Of a DNA stretch of 64,000 bases, positions 36,166-48,389 are shown piece by piece. Each line of letters opens with the position of its first letter. Positions within the stretch are counted from its first letter, which is position 1. The notes under the pieces were generated by a model, which saw only the letters and a list, made by a program, of their open reading frames with translations, was not told the DNA's origin and did not search any database. The position numbers were made by a program, and so were the translations under genes. Location: contig JANAVB010012087.1 in the NCBI GenBank assembly GCA_029216955.1, forward strand, positions 62,001 through 126,000. Reading direction: 5' to 3'. The DNA comes from Iris pallida (Eukaryota > Streptophyta > Magnoliopsida > Asparagales > Iridaceae).

Positions 36166-39100
36166 TGTCACGACCCGCACCCTAGAGTTAGGGCACGAGA
36201 ACATAAAAACGTCCAGCCTACGCCGCAGTGTCGGCGGTAGAACGCTGTCCTAGGTCTCAATGCATCAAACAGTATAAGACTAAACAGTTTATACTCCCCG
36301 AATGGGGGTGACATAGCAGAATGTAAACTCAATCACATCTAAGGTAGAGCATAAAGGAAGATAGATAAAACATGAAATCGAAAAGATATACAACAGATAG
36401 AAGTCTAAGTGTCTAAGATACAAACTCAGAATACATCTCAAAACCCAAATACAGTAATCCATAAATACAACTCAAGATGACTGAAAATAAACTATAAGCA
36501 AAAACCCTAGCTATCTATACAACCTCTACTGTCTCCTCTAGGCTAGCAGACAACCTCCAGGCTATCTGTAAAATTTATCAACAGGTCCAGTCAGGACAGG
36601 AGCGAGTACAGTACATCTCAACAGATTATAGCAGGTTAGAAAATATAATCATGCAGTAAAGTAAGATATAGGTACTGAAAGAAATGCAGTATGTAAACAG
36701 AGAGAGAGCTGTAATAGAAATATCTACTATAAATAGAGACTAACAGTGGCTAGTGATTCAGAGTACAATATAGACATATAAATGGCCTGGGATGATTCTG
36801 ATGCTACACTATGGAATGATTCTGATGCTACACTACTGGTGTATTATTCACATGTCCATTTATACTCTCCCGTACCCCCAATCAATACACAAGGATCCAA
36901 CCAGGTTATGTTATGATACTATGTACAGCCCCCGAAGGGTGGTAAGCCCCCGAAGGGTGATAAGCCTCCGAAAGGTGATAAGCCCCCGAAGGGTGATACA
37001 TAGTAGACCCATAAATGGGATAAGGATTCCAGGAAGACTCTGTGATCATAAGAGTATATGTCACAAGTGATCGAAGAATCAACGAAGCATAGTGATACGC
37101 TATGTAAGTAAAACGCACAGAACATAGAGTACCCGATGCTCTCTAAGGATAACATCTCAAGAAGGGATCCATATAGTACCAATCCGTGTGACCAACGTGA
37201 CAGTACAAGTAAAGTAATCTACTGCAGGAAATAATTCTAAACAGGATATGAAAAGATCAGAGAATGTACTCGCCTGATATCTGAATGTCCAAGGTAAAGA
37301 TACTGTCCGAAAAGAGGTGTCTGGCTCCTAATTAGAACAGCACAAGTCACAACATGTCCAGAAGGGTAATATAAAGCACTATAATGCATTCTACATGAAT
37401 CTAGGTCAAACTAGGCTAAAGTCAACCATTGGTCAACTCTGGTCAACTGCACTAGTCAAACTAGGTCAAACTAGGTCATGTCCTAACCCAGCAAGTCTTA
37501 CTAGGCCTAACCAAGACTATCCTAGCAAGCACATATCAATACAAGGCTATACAAGCCAACATACACCCAACTCTATATAGCATGCAATTATTCAATACTC
37601 AAATAGGCAAGAATTCACATTGGATATACACTAGGTAATCTATTACTTTAAGCTATATATGTCTACACATATATACACATGCATATATTGGTATTCAACA
37701 TTAGGTCTATAATCATGGCATTTCAAATGGTTATATAAACTTATATATTACAACACAATATGCTAACATATATATAATATACATACATAGCTAAGTTAAC
37801 TATATTCATAAATACTTATTTAAGAGGCTATGTATGTGTATGTGAACATGGCAAAGGGGCAAGTGAGGGTTAAATGGGCATACATAGTGTATACATATCA
37901 AAGAGTGTCAAAGTGTAAGTGAACAATGTGTCAAGTGTGATAGTGTCAACATAGTGTAAGGGGGTACATGAGGTAATATAGGATTTGTGTTAACATAGAA
38001 CATTACATCTCATTAACTTGTATATTGCATACATTACATCTTTTATTACATTACATTCATGCTTGCATTCATTCATCATTCATTTATTCTCTTGCACCAC
38101 TATATGCACCATACATTACATACTATGGAACCTACATATTCATTACAAGCCATACTTATACATGCTTACATTAGATAGGATACTTACACCTCATACATCA
38201 TTTATTTAAACATTTACTCATGCTTGCATTCTCTATTTAATTACATAATGTATATACATTAACATGGGTTAAAATCAAATAGAACATTATATTACACACA
38301 AGGGTGCACAAAATGCATATGCCGAATAGTAACACCTACTAATAATCAATACTGTACCATCTCAGCATAAATTAAAATCTAGGATTAAAGTATGTTATAG
38401 ATCTATGTGTTAGCTTTCCGAAACTTCAAACGGATCGTATTTTCGTTTCCGAAAACTCCCGGAATCGCGAAAACACCGAGAACGCGTTTGTCTTTCGTAC
38501 AGCTGACACTCAAATAATTCTCCAGAAAGTTACAGAAAGAATTAGGCCTATTAATATATGTTTTTGGAAAGCTAACTTCAATATGCTTCTTTTAAAAAAA
38601 TGGGAGATTAAACCGAGCTTTGAGCTAGAAGTTATGATATTTCTAAGTTAGGGCTGAAATTAAAAATGTGGATAAAAATCATGACGGATTTGGATAGTTT
38701 GAGACAAAAGAACACAAGTATATAACATAATATATCAAGAACTCACTCTCTACACTAATATATATATATGAGACACTATAGAACACATCTCCAATACAAA
38801 AATATGAGATTAAACATGTAATAATTCATTCATACATAACAACACATAGTGTGTCCAAATTTGGGATTTTCCCACATGGACACAACCACAACACAAAGGA
38901 CACTCCTATGACCTCCAAATGGACACGAAATGGACACAAATGGAGATACAACCATGGAGGTCATTCCTATGGGTTCAAAATAGACCTATATGCATGAGGA
39001 AATGAAAAGAAGAAGGGATTTATACCTTCCGGTAGATCGAATCGAAGAAAAGCTTTCCGGAGCGCCACCGACACGTAGAGATTCCAAAAGGACACGAACG

Positions 39101-39891
39101 AGCTCCGAATCCTCCCAAACTTGGGTAGCTTCCTCCTTGGCTAGAATGAAGAAGGAAAGAAGAAGATTTGGTGGCGAAATGGAAGGATTTGGTGGAGAAA
39201 TTTCTAGGGATTGCTCTCTAGGAATTTGGGGAAGAACAAGAGAGAGAGTGTGGATGAGAATAATGAAATGAACTTGAGCCTATCCTCTCCCAAAGTGGCT
39301 GGCCATATGGGGCTATTTGTCCTATTATGGTAAGGTCCAAAATGCCCCCACTAACCTATTCTATGAGTATTAGGAAAGGGCTAATTGGTTGGGGCTAAAT
39401 TAGTCATTCTAAAGTCTCTAATCACACTAACCTTATCCATAATAATTAGTCTAACCTCTAACTAAAATATTTCTATCATGTGGACTAAAATTAATATCAT
39501 GTGGGCCATGTCTAACTAGTGTGTGGGTCCCACTAGAGTCAAACTACCCCCGGGTCCCCGTTTCAAGTCGGATTGAGTTGAAATTCGAACCCGACTCAAA
39601 TAACCCCAAAACAATATCATAAATAATATCAAAATAATTCAAAGAGGTCAAATGCAAAAATATCCTTAGGCCAAAAATGATATTAAAATATCATAATCAC
39701 ATGGTTAGGCTCTAGGTCAAACAGTCTCTAGGTTTCACTAGCAAAACGTCAAAACCACAAGTCATTTATTTAAATAATTTTAAAATAATTTAAAATCACC
39801 GAAAATCATATCATGAATTAAATATCATTATTAAAATAATTATAAACACAAAATTTCAAAATTACCCTCATTTGGGAAACTGGGTGCTACA
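36166..39891 (-). mobile_element. Solo LTR, chromovirus type, in reverse transcriptase of D
   Basis: This 3726-bp unit reads TGTCACGACCC...GGGTGCTACA on the plus strand and is flanked by GATGT at 36161-36165 and 39892-39896. It has no internal domains or second LTR. The host reverse transcriptase reading resumes directly on the other side. Its ends resemble LTRs A and B in type, but the sequence is a different family. Minus orientation is inferred from those relatives. Confidence 0.87.
36927..36998. repeat. Four 18-bp tandem repeats in solo LTR
   Basis: The unit AGCCCCCGAAGGGTGATA occurs four times in a row with two or three substitutions, giving a GC-rich patch in an AT-rich LTR. Confidence 0.9.
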
Positions 39892-39896
39892 GATGT

Positions 39897-41180
39897 CTAG
39901 ACAGTAATTTTAGATAGAGAAATGATAGAAGAGATTCACATACAACAGCCAGATAGATTTGTCATTCATGATCTTGAAGATAAGGTCTGCAAGTTGGTGA
40001 ATTCTATGTACAGTTTGAAGTACACTCCCAATCTATGGCACGAGAAGTATGATCAGGTTATTAGGTCAAAGGGCTACAGGATCAGCGAGACTGTTAAGTA
40101 TGATTACACGAAGTTTGTTGATGATAAAGGAGTCATCGCTTGTCTCTATGTGGACGACATAATGATGTATCACTAGAACAAAGATGTTCCTCACATCCAG
40201 ATTCAGTACGAAGGACATAGGAGATGCGGATGTCATCTTGGGGATTTAAATAATCGAATGGAAGTTGAGCTTGCTTTATCATAAGCTCACTACATAGAAA
40301 GTTGCTCACACGCTATGGATATCAGGATCTTCCAGGGATCGATACTCCTTATAGGTGTGATCAAAAGCTGAAGCCAGATCCTGGAGAAGCATCAGACAGT
40401 TGGTGTACTCGAGCATCATCTGGAGTTTGATGTAGGCTACAAATACCACCAGGCCTGACATAGCTTTTACTATAGGCATGATGAGTCGACTCACGAGCAA
40501 TCCAAGTATTGATCTTTGGAAAGCTGTGAAGAGAGTAATGAGATCTCTCTCAAGGACTTGGAAGGATGCACTACACGGGTTACCCTGCAGGGGTAGAAGG
40601 CTTCAGTGATGTCAGTTGGTACTCAGAAGGAGATAAGAAGAAGTTACATCTTCTACATGGGTAGTGTTGCTATATCAAAGAAGTCGAAGAAACATATCCA
40701 TGTGTAGTGCTGCTATATCAAGGAAGTCAAAGAAGCAGACCTTTCTCTCACTATGGAATCTGAGTTCTGTTAGCTGCAGCAGATGAAGCAGAATTGCTTC
40801 AGGTATGAAGCAGAATGGCTTCGAGAGCTCAGGAAGGATCTTTCTGTATTGTTGGTACGCAAATTTGGGTGATGTTGATATATTGCGATAATCAGACATG
40901 ATCTTCCTATGGTTGGTACGCAAATTCGGGTGATGCCGATATGTTGCTACAACCAGGTGGCTGCAGCAGTGGCATCAGATAATCTCTTCAATGATAAGAA
41001 GAGGACTGTGCAACCAGGACACATGGCACTGAATGAGCGCATCAAGCGTAGATCATTATAGTAGTTGGTTCGGAGTCAGAAAATCTGACGAATTCGTTCA
41101 CTAAGGCCTCAAGTGCCAGCTAGTTGAAGATTGGTAAGAAAATGGGCTTAATAGACCCTGATATTATGTCTCTACAATCC
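39897..41180 (+). pseudogene. Element D, reverse transcriptase C-terminal part and RNase H
   Basis: 39922-40176 reads EIHIQQPDRFVI, YSLKYTPNLWHEKYDQVI and the catalytic region CLYVDDIMMYH. Beyond it the frame is broken. The RNase H end is still visible near 41070-41140 as SENLTNSFTKASS and GKKMGLIDPD, matching the usual Copia pol terminus. This completes pol of element D. Confidence 0.78.
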
Positions 41181-41274
41181 TACCATAAAGTTTTATGCTG
41201 ATTGGTTCAAAGAGAAACCTACCAGGCATCTAGCTTTTGGTTCAAGGGAGGACCATTGGCTGAAAGAATATCAG

Positions 41275-41435
41275 GTACAATGGGCAGTCCTTTGGGATAT
41301 TATGGGAATACGGATCCAGAACCACTGATTAGTGGACAGTCCTTTAGGATATTGTGGGGTTATGGACCCAGAACCACAGTCAATGGACAGTCCTATGGGA
41401 TATTACAGGGTTATGGACCCAGAACCACTGTTGTC
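41275..41435 (+). repeat. 51-52-bp tandem repeats after pol of element D
   Basis: Three units starting TGGRCAGTCC at 41281, 41333 and 41384 each contain GGATATT and ATGGACCCAGAACCAC-like parts. They lie in the non-coding stretch between pol and the 3' LTR. Confidence 0.8.
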
Positions 41436-41569
41436 TACTGTTTGTTCTTTATAGAGAACAAAGTCCTGTGAGAGGATGGCTTGGAAGCCTTAATGAGTTC
41501 TCGAACATTTGGGACGTCCGACGTGCTTTATAGGAAGCACGGATAGCAAAGCACTACAAAAGGAGCATA

Positions 41570-41990
41570 GTACTCCATGCTATAGTGGGGTGACACCACA
41601 TGAGGTACCTAGTAAGGGTAAATCCTCGGCTTCGGGCAAATTTGCAACGACGTAGCACCGCACATAGGCAAGTGGACTTAATGTTGTAGAATAAAGAGTG
41701 GTAGGAAGCACTACAAAGAGGTTGGACCTCATTTTACAGTGGTATGACACCACATGAGACATTGCCTCGACTTCGTGAGCCATGTCATGGCAGCGTAACA
41801 CCGCAAGGAAGCGAAAGGCTTCATGCTGGGTAGTTTGGCACTACAAAGAGGCTAGACCTCATGCTATAGTGGTATGACGGCTGGGCCTCATGCTACAGTG
41901 GTATGACACCACATGAGGCACTCACTCGGCTTCGGACCATGTCATAGCGATGTAGCACAGTAAGGAAGCGAAAGGCTTCATGCCAAGACT
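41570..41990 (+). repeat. About 155-bp diverged tandem repeats in element D
   Basis: The marker ACACCACATGAG recurs at 41593, 41747 and 41906, with conserved CTACAAAGAGG, GGCTTCG and AAGGAAGCGAAAGGCTTCATG blocks around it. No coding function is apparent; 41990-42309 between this and the LTR shows nothing recognisable. Confidence 0.7.
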
Positions 41991-42309
41991 CTTTAAAAGA
42001 ACTAACCTAGAGTGTATGAATAGAGATATAGGTCGTATCTTGAGAAAAACCTTGTAGACATCCAATATACATACACCAAAACCAGGCTGGCACATGGCCT
42101 TTAATGTGCAGCCAGAAGCACAGTTGATGTCATTATGTGAGTGGAAAGAATTACAGTTATGTACAGAATTTAAGGCTTAGTCCATTCTTGTATTATACTA
42201 TTATTTAACCCATGCGGAAAGATTTAAGTCATAGCGACATCTCTCCTAATGCATGATGGATAGTCACTGTTGGGAACGCTTAACCCATATATTAAAATAT
42301 GTTGGGTGT

Positions 42310-43318
42310 TGTTGGTGTTTTTGCCTTTAGACTAGGAAAGATAGTCCCACGTCGGCTACACCAAATGGTGAGTATATCAATATAATGCTTTGCTTATGTT
42401 GAGGTATGCACATGAGGTGTGGTAAGGCACAAGTGGGTACTATGTGGGAGTATTTTTCTAGAAGGAAAAGGGACTAATTCCAACAAGGAAGCAAGTTGCT
42501 TTTTGTCGTTCGGACTCGAACTCGGGCACGGACTCCAGGATGCCTCGTGCATGCATGGGCATGTTCGTGGGGTAGGCGTGAGCTGGTACCCGACTATGCT
42601 GATTATGGGATGATATAAAATAACAAACTCTATTTTTGAGTATTAGTACTTTAGTCCCACATCGAATAGAAAAAATGTGAAGTCTCACTCCACTTTATAA
42701 ATAGAGACCTCTGGCCTCCTTTGTAAGATGCACCAAAATAGAAAGAAAAGGGAGTCCGTTGAGTCCAGGAAGCCCATTCGAGTCATAAAAAGTTGACTAA
42801 CGAGCGTTCCAGAAGTTCTTTGAGAACTTGCTGGTTCCTGGAAGTAGATTATGGTGGACGAATCTTGCTTTGAGCAATGGTGGTCTTCACCACCCCAGCA
42901 AGAATAATAATTTATTAATTATTATTTCTTCTTCTTCTTTTTCTTGGTGGGCTGCAGAATATTTTGGAGAGCAAACTTGTTTGTCGTAATCTCCAAAGTC
43001 ATTAAACTCAGTTTAGACACCTTACGAGAGCGAACTCGTTCGCAGGAATCTCCAAAGTGCTGAAACTCAGTTCAGGTACTTCTGGAGAGCAAACTCGTTT
43101 ACAGGAATCTCGTAAGTCCTAACTTAAGGAAATTAGTCGAGCAAATTAATTTGTAAGTATTCTCCGAAATCCTAAAAAGTCAAAACATAGAGCAATTTTT
43201 TTGCAAGCGGATCTCTGCGTCTGAAAGATGCTATAACAGAATAGAGAGCAAATTTATTTGCATGTACATCTTTAAAATTTTGTTCGTTCTTCCATCTAGA
43301 TATGTTTCAAAAATAACA
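42310..43318 (+). repeat. 3' LTR of Copia element D
   Basis: The 1009-bp right LTR begins TGTTGGTGTTTTTGCC and ends AAATAACA, followed by ATAGA. A TATA box lies at 42696-42703. It differs from the left LTR by many scattered substitutions and small indels, so D is an old insertion. Confidence 0.92.
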
Positions 43319-44010
43319 ATAGATTCTTTATTCATTAGTTGTAGGGAGTTTATGTATGCTTAATGCGTATGCATCCGGATATTGCGTACATAGTTGTGAT
43401 ATTAGGCATATATTTAAGCAACCCGGGGATGGATCATTGGAAAGTAGCCAAAAAATAAATTACTTAATTAAATAATTTATAGAGAACAAAAGATTGTATG
43501 CTCTTTATAAGAGACCAGATAATTTGAAGACCATATGGCATTACAATTCGATTTTGTTGGATGCTAAGACAACAGAAGATCCACATCAGGTTGTGTTTAT
43601 CTGTTGGCTGGTGGAGATATATCTTGGAGTAGTGTCAAACAAACACTCATAACTTTTTTCACTTTGGCATCCGAGTTTATAGCATTATGAGGCATCCAAT
43701 CAGATAATATGGTTGCAGAATTTTGTTACAAGGCCGCATATACAGGAGGATGTTGAATGACCACTCAAATTATAGTGCGATTATAAATCAACAGTACTGT
43801 ATTCCAATAATAACATGAGCTCGTATAAGTTAAATAATATTGACATAAAGTTTCTAGGTGTGAAGGAAAAAATTCAGAATGATCAAGTGTCCATATAACA
43901 TATTGGGACAAACTCCATGTTAGCGGATCCCCTCACAAAAGTGTTACCACCCAAGGTCTTTTATGAGCACACTGCTTATACGGGTGTTATCTTACATAAG
44001 GATATGATAA
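43319..44010 (+). pseudogene. Copia element E, RNase H and pol terminus
   Basis: This continues the fragment ending at 6582. Readable pieces are VYLLAGGDISW near 43600, FTLASEFIAL near 43670, the region near 43790-43830 matching the RNase H substrate-binding part, and GTNSM, then KVLPPKVFYEHTAYTGV near 43905-43990, the typical Copia pol end. Frameshifts and stops are frequent. Confidence 0.82.
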
Positions 44011-44439
44011 AATAATGTGATTTTGTATTTTATATATTTTGGTGATATATATTTTGGATTTGGACATGTTTGCGTATTTAAGTATTTTGGATATTTTTCT
44101 GATCAGGTATGTGGAAAATTTAGTTCATTTTGTTTTCATTGTATTAAAGTATTGATCTCATTAAAGTAAAGGAGGACCAGTTAGAAATAGACATGCGTCG
44201 ATCACATCACATGTAATTTTTATGCTACGCATCCATGATTTATCTATGTCGTTTAGCTATATTGGTATATGTGACCATTGATGGTTTAGTTACGCTAAAT
44301 GTGACAAAGGCTACTTTGATCCTATAGTGATATGGTTAATGGACGAGATTGTCCGGATATATCCTAAGATTAAGATAGCAATTTTTGGCTCATAAAATTA
44401 ACACATTTGTAAGGTTACATATGTGACCCAGTGGAAGAT
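44011..44439 (+). other. Element E 3' non-coding stretch
   Basis: This AT-rich segment between the pol end and the putative LTR holds no coding signal. It ends in CCAGTGGAAGAT (44428-44439), which resembles a Copia polypurine tract. Confidence 0.45.
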
Positions 44440-44639
44440 TGTTGAAATTTATTCAACTTTAAAGACAGAAGTCGCACATGTAAAATTAATTGTGTTGTTT
44501 TATCTAAACAATTAAGCTATACTAAAGTGGCCTAATTGAAAAATAGGCTTAAAGGTATATTGTCACGGAAATAATATGTAAATACCTAAGAAATAAATAT
44601 AATTTGATGAGCGACCAAATTAGAAATATCTAAAACCTA

Positions 44640-44640
<1 letters not shown>
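44440..44640 (+). repeat. Putative partial 3' LTR of element E
   Basis: The sequence starts TGTTGAAATTTATTC directly after a purine-rich tract, as expected for a Copia 3' LTR. No second copy is in the window and no clear CA end is seen before the (TA)n tract. Confidence 0.4.

Positions 44641-44734
<94 letters not shown>
44641..44734. repeat. (TA)n microsatellite
   Basis: About 94 bases of alternating TA, interrupted twice by an extra T or A. Confidence 0.97.
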
Positions 44735-44735
<1 letters not shown>

Positions 44736-44738
<3 letters not shown>

Positions 44739-44807
44739 TTTAAAAGTTTCACCAGCAAATTTTCATATTATATAATATGAAAACTTGGTGGTGAAACTTT
44801 TAAAATT
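44736..44807. repeat. Hairpin-forming palindrome beside (TA)n
   Basis: AATTTTAAAAGTTTCACC is mirrored by GGTGAAACTTTTAAAATT around a TATTATATAATA centre, giving a 72-base near-perfect inverted repeat. Confidence 0.85.
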
Positions 44808-45480
44808 ATAAATTCTCTTGAGTATTTTATAAACATGGTGTTATTATGTCAACTTATATGTCATTTATGTTAAAGAGTCAAAGCAATAAAATTTGCATGC
44901 AAGTTTCATTTTTTTCATACAACTTTTCATGTTCCAATAGTAATAATTTTTTCTATCCTTACCATCTTTCCAAGATTATTATTTTCAATAGAAAATCTAT
45001 TGTACTATGTAATATGAAAACTTAGTGGCAAAACTTTTGAATTCCTAAAATACCCTTGAGTATTTTATAAACATGGTGTTATTATATCAACTTATATGTC
45101 ATTTATGTTTAAGAGTCAAAGTAATAAAATTTGCATGCACGTTTCATTTTTTCATACAACTTTTCATGTTCCAATAGTAATAATTTTTTCTATCCTTACC
45201 ATCTTTCCAAAATTATTATTCTCAATAGAAAATCTAATTGTACTATATAATAAGCAAACTTAGTGACGAAACTTTTGAATTCCTAAAATACCCTTGAGTA
45301 TTTTATAAACATGGTGTTATTATATCAACTTATATGTCATTTATGTTTAAGAGTCAATGTAATAAAATTTGCATACAAGTTTTATTTTTTCATACAACTT
45401 TTCATGTTCCAATAGTAATAATTTTTCTATCATTACCATTTTCCAAAGATTATTATATATTCTCAATAGAAAATTAAAAA
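44775..45480. repeat. 238-bp tandem repeat, three copies
   Basis: The marker AGTATTTTATAAACATGGTG starts at 44821, 45059 and 45297, giving exactly 238 bp twice. Copies are similar throughout and differ by scattered substitutions. There is no coding capacity. Confidence 0.93.
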
Positions 45481-45612
45481 AAGAACAAAATTTGTACTTC
45501 GAATCTCTTGACATTGTAAAAAGAAAGCACACACACATGAATAATCACCTGGAAAAGACGACAACTGGCCTTATGATATTCTAATTAAAATACGTACAAT
45601 GCACGTATATGT

Positions 45613-45616
<4 letters not shown>

Positions 45617-45675
<59 letters not shown>
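45617..45675. repeat. (TA)n microsatellite
   Basis: About 59 bases of pure TA. Confidence 0.97.
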
Positions 45676-45677
<2 letters not shown>

Positions 45678-46357
45678 TCAAAATTTATACGGCCACAAAA
45701 GAGGGATTTTTTTTTTCTTTTCTTTTCTGCATCCCCATCAACATAAAGAGGGGCAAATGATTCAAAGGTCGTATCAAGTTGGAAGATCGAACCGCATGAA
45801 GAGACGTTCGCTTCAAGATCCATCAAGCCAAGAAATGGATTCATGTACGCTTCCGCAATTATTTATCATCTGATCATCTCATGAATCAAAGGATAAAATT
45901 CTAACATATAAATCAAATTTTATTAAATACCACTAATAATTTTGGATACAAAATAGTTTAATTTAAATTTAACAAATTTTATATGCTATTCCATAACTAT
46001 GGTTCCTCTCCCACTCTTAATTTTGTTAATTAGTATTACCTCCATTTAGTGTTAAATAATGGGAATAAATACAGATAACACTTTTGATTTTTTTATATGA
46101 TATTATCTATTTATTGACTTTTAGAAAGAAAGTTTTGGATGCCAAATAATATGCACACTAGTTTAATTTAAATTTGACAAATAGATGCGTATGGAAGTTA
46201 ACAAATTTTATATGATATTATCTATTTATTAACTTTAAAAAAAAATTACCTACCCAAAATCGTCTAGTTGTACTAATATAATTTGTGTAAATTATGGCAA
46301 ACATATTACCGAACCTTTCTCTTCTTAAATATTCAAACTTGTTTCTCTACCGCTAAT
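45676..46357. other. AT-rich stretch, no feature recognised
   Basis: I see no gene or convincing element. A short internal duplication is present (TGATATTATCTATTTATT occurs near 46099 and 46212). The frame at 45581-45844 on the minus strand is partly TA repeat. Confidence 0.5.
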
Positions 46358-46890
46358 ATATTTATGAGTTATTTGTATTTAACCCCCCAATTACTAATCA
46401 TATTTCTAATTCCCCCCCAATTTTATTTTAATTATTGTAACCCCCCCAATCCTATGGTAAAGTGCAAACAAACCCTCTTTAGATTTTTGTTTTTACATTT
46501 GAAGAACTTTTGTTTAAAAAAAATCTACATTTTAATTTTTGTTCAGTTTGCACCCATGCCGTTAAAAGCTGTTAAAATACGTCTAAAAATAAGATTTTAC
46601 CCCTCCTCCCTCTCTCTCCGGTGGTGGGGGCTTGTCAAGCGGGGCAAACCAGAGGAGAGGGGAGGGTGGCCGGCCAGCGGAGGGAGGAGGGGGCGGGTCG
46701 AGCTAGGGGTGAGCATTCGGTTAATTCGGTTCAAATCGAACCGAAAACTGAATTGAACCGAAAATCGAATAAGCAAAACTGAAACCGAATAGAATTGGCC
46801 CATAACCGAATCAAACCGAACCGAATTAAATCGGTTCGATTTTCGGTTTATTCATTTTTGGTTTATTTGCACATTTTTGTTAATATATAT
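46358..46890 (+). repeat. Left arm of a composite foldback repeat
   Basis: This arm is matched in inverted orientation by 48390-49073. Shared parts in order are ATGAGTTAYTTGTATTT, CCCCCCAATC, GTTCAGTTTG, GTTAAAATACGTCTAAAAAT, a G-rich GGGAGGAGGGGGCGGGTCGAGC block, the hAT-like end TAGGGGTGAGCA and GAACCGAA repeats. It suggests long terminal inverted repeats of a Mutator-like or foldback element carrying a nested hAT-like end. Confidence 0.75.
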
Positions 46891-46918
46891 AGTACTTAAA
46901 TATACCTAAATTTATTTA

Positions 46919-47409
<491 letters not shown>

Positions 47410-47414
47410 CCGCT

Positions 47415-47416
<2 letters not shown>

Positions 47417-47499
<83 letters not shown>
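47417..47499. repeat. (TA)n microsatellite
   Basis: About 83 bases of TA directly to the right of the hairpin unit. Confidence 0.96.
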
Positions 47500-47501
<2 letters not shown>

Positions 47502-47660
47502 GGTTTTCGTTTTTGGACCGAAATCGAAATCGAATAAAAAAAATTTAGTACTTTCAAAACCAAAACCGAACCGATTTTTTTTTAAATCGAACCGAATCTC
47601 TTATTCGATTCGGTTCGATTTTCGGTCCAAAACCGAATAATGCTCACCCCTAGGTCGAGC

Positions 47661-47768
47661 ATGGCCGGCCGGCGGAGGGAGGAGGGGGATTGGGGGGGCT
47701 GGCCAGCGGAGGGAGGAGGGGGCGGGTCGAGGGGGCCGGCCAGCGGAGGGAGCAGGGGGGTCGAGGGG
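47661..47768 (+). repeat. G-rich repeat block
   Basis: Three imperfect copies of a GGCCAGCGGAGGGAGGAGGG-type unit with several runs of four or more G. The same unit occurs in both foldback arms. It has clear G-quadruplex potential. Confidence 0.8.
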
Positions 47769-47925
47769 GACCGAATAAGAAAAAATCGAACCGAACCGAG
47801 ATTCGATTCGGTTTAAAAAAGTTTCGGTTCGATTTCGGTTTTGAAAATACTAAAATTTCTTATTCGGTTTCGGTTTCGGGTTTCAATTTCGGTCCAAAAC
47901 CTAAAATCGAATTAAGAAATTTTAG

Positions 47926-47927
<2 letters not shown>

Positions 47928-47999
<72 letters not shown>
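47928..47999. repeat. (TA)n microsatellite
   Basis: About 72 bases of TA. Confidence 0.96.
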
Positions 48000-48002
<3 letters not shown>

Positions 48003-48047
48003 CAAAATACAAAGGTTTTTGAATCGCTGACTGTGCCAAGATAAAGA

Positions 48048-48240
48048 GTGGTTGGGATTTAATCTTGGTGAATCAACGGTTGTGGGATTTTATGGGGAAT
48101 CCAAAGAGTGGTGGTTGTGGATGAGCATTATTGAGAGTGGGATTTTATGGGGAATGAGCATTATTGAGAGTGGGGTTTTATGGGGAATCCAAAGAGTGGG
48201 GTTTTATGGAGAATCCAAAGAAAATTCACATCCAGCAGTG
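48048..48240. repeat. Short local repeats of about 30 bp
   Basis: GATTTTATGGGGAATCCAAA and close variants recur four times with intervening GAGCATTATTGAGAGTGG. The frame through this region is an artefact of repetition. 48240-48390 holds nothing further that I recognise. Confidence 0.65.
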
Positions 48241-48389
48241 GTTGGGATTTAATATTTTGATGGGGGCCTCATAATTATTATTGTTCGTTTAAAATTGTGG
48301 GTCCAAGATTTTGAGGGGGAACACCTTAAATGAACCATGCCCTATGGGCACGGGTTATGACTAGTATATATTAAATGAACCATGCCCTA

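Larger units (their letters stand above)
6583..43318 (+). mobile_element. Copia element D, nested host of three further insertions
   Basis: Direct repeats of 986 bp (6583-7568) and 1009 bp (42310-43318), both starting TGTTGGT and ending TAACA, are its LTRs. The duplicated target ATAGA lies at 6578-6582 and 43319-43323. Between them are remnants of gag, protease, integrase, reverse transcriptase and RNase H in Copia order on the plus strand. They are interrupted by solo LTR C, Gypsy A and a second solo LTR. Subtracting those insertions and one target copy each leaves about 6.8 kb. No usual initiator-Met primer site or clear polypurine tract is visible beside the LTRs. Confidence 0.9.

Noticed and set aside
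38990..39271. 93-residue plus-strand frame within the solo LTR
   Set aside because: No family resemblance; it lies entirely inside an LTR bounded by a target duplication.
42419..42688. Open frames within LTR of Copia D (also 6730-7150)
   Set aside because: They lie inside LTR sequence, overlap the promoter region and are not shared in frame between the two LTR copies.
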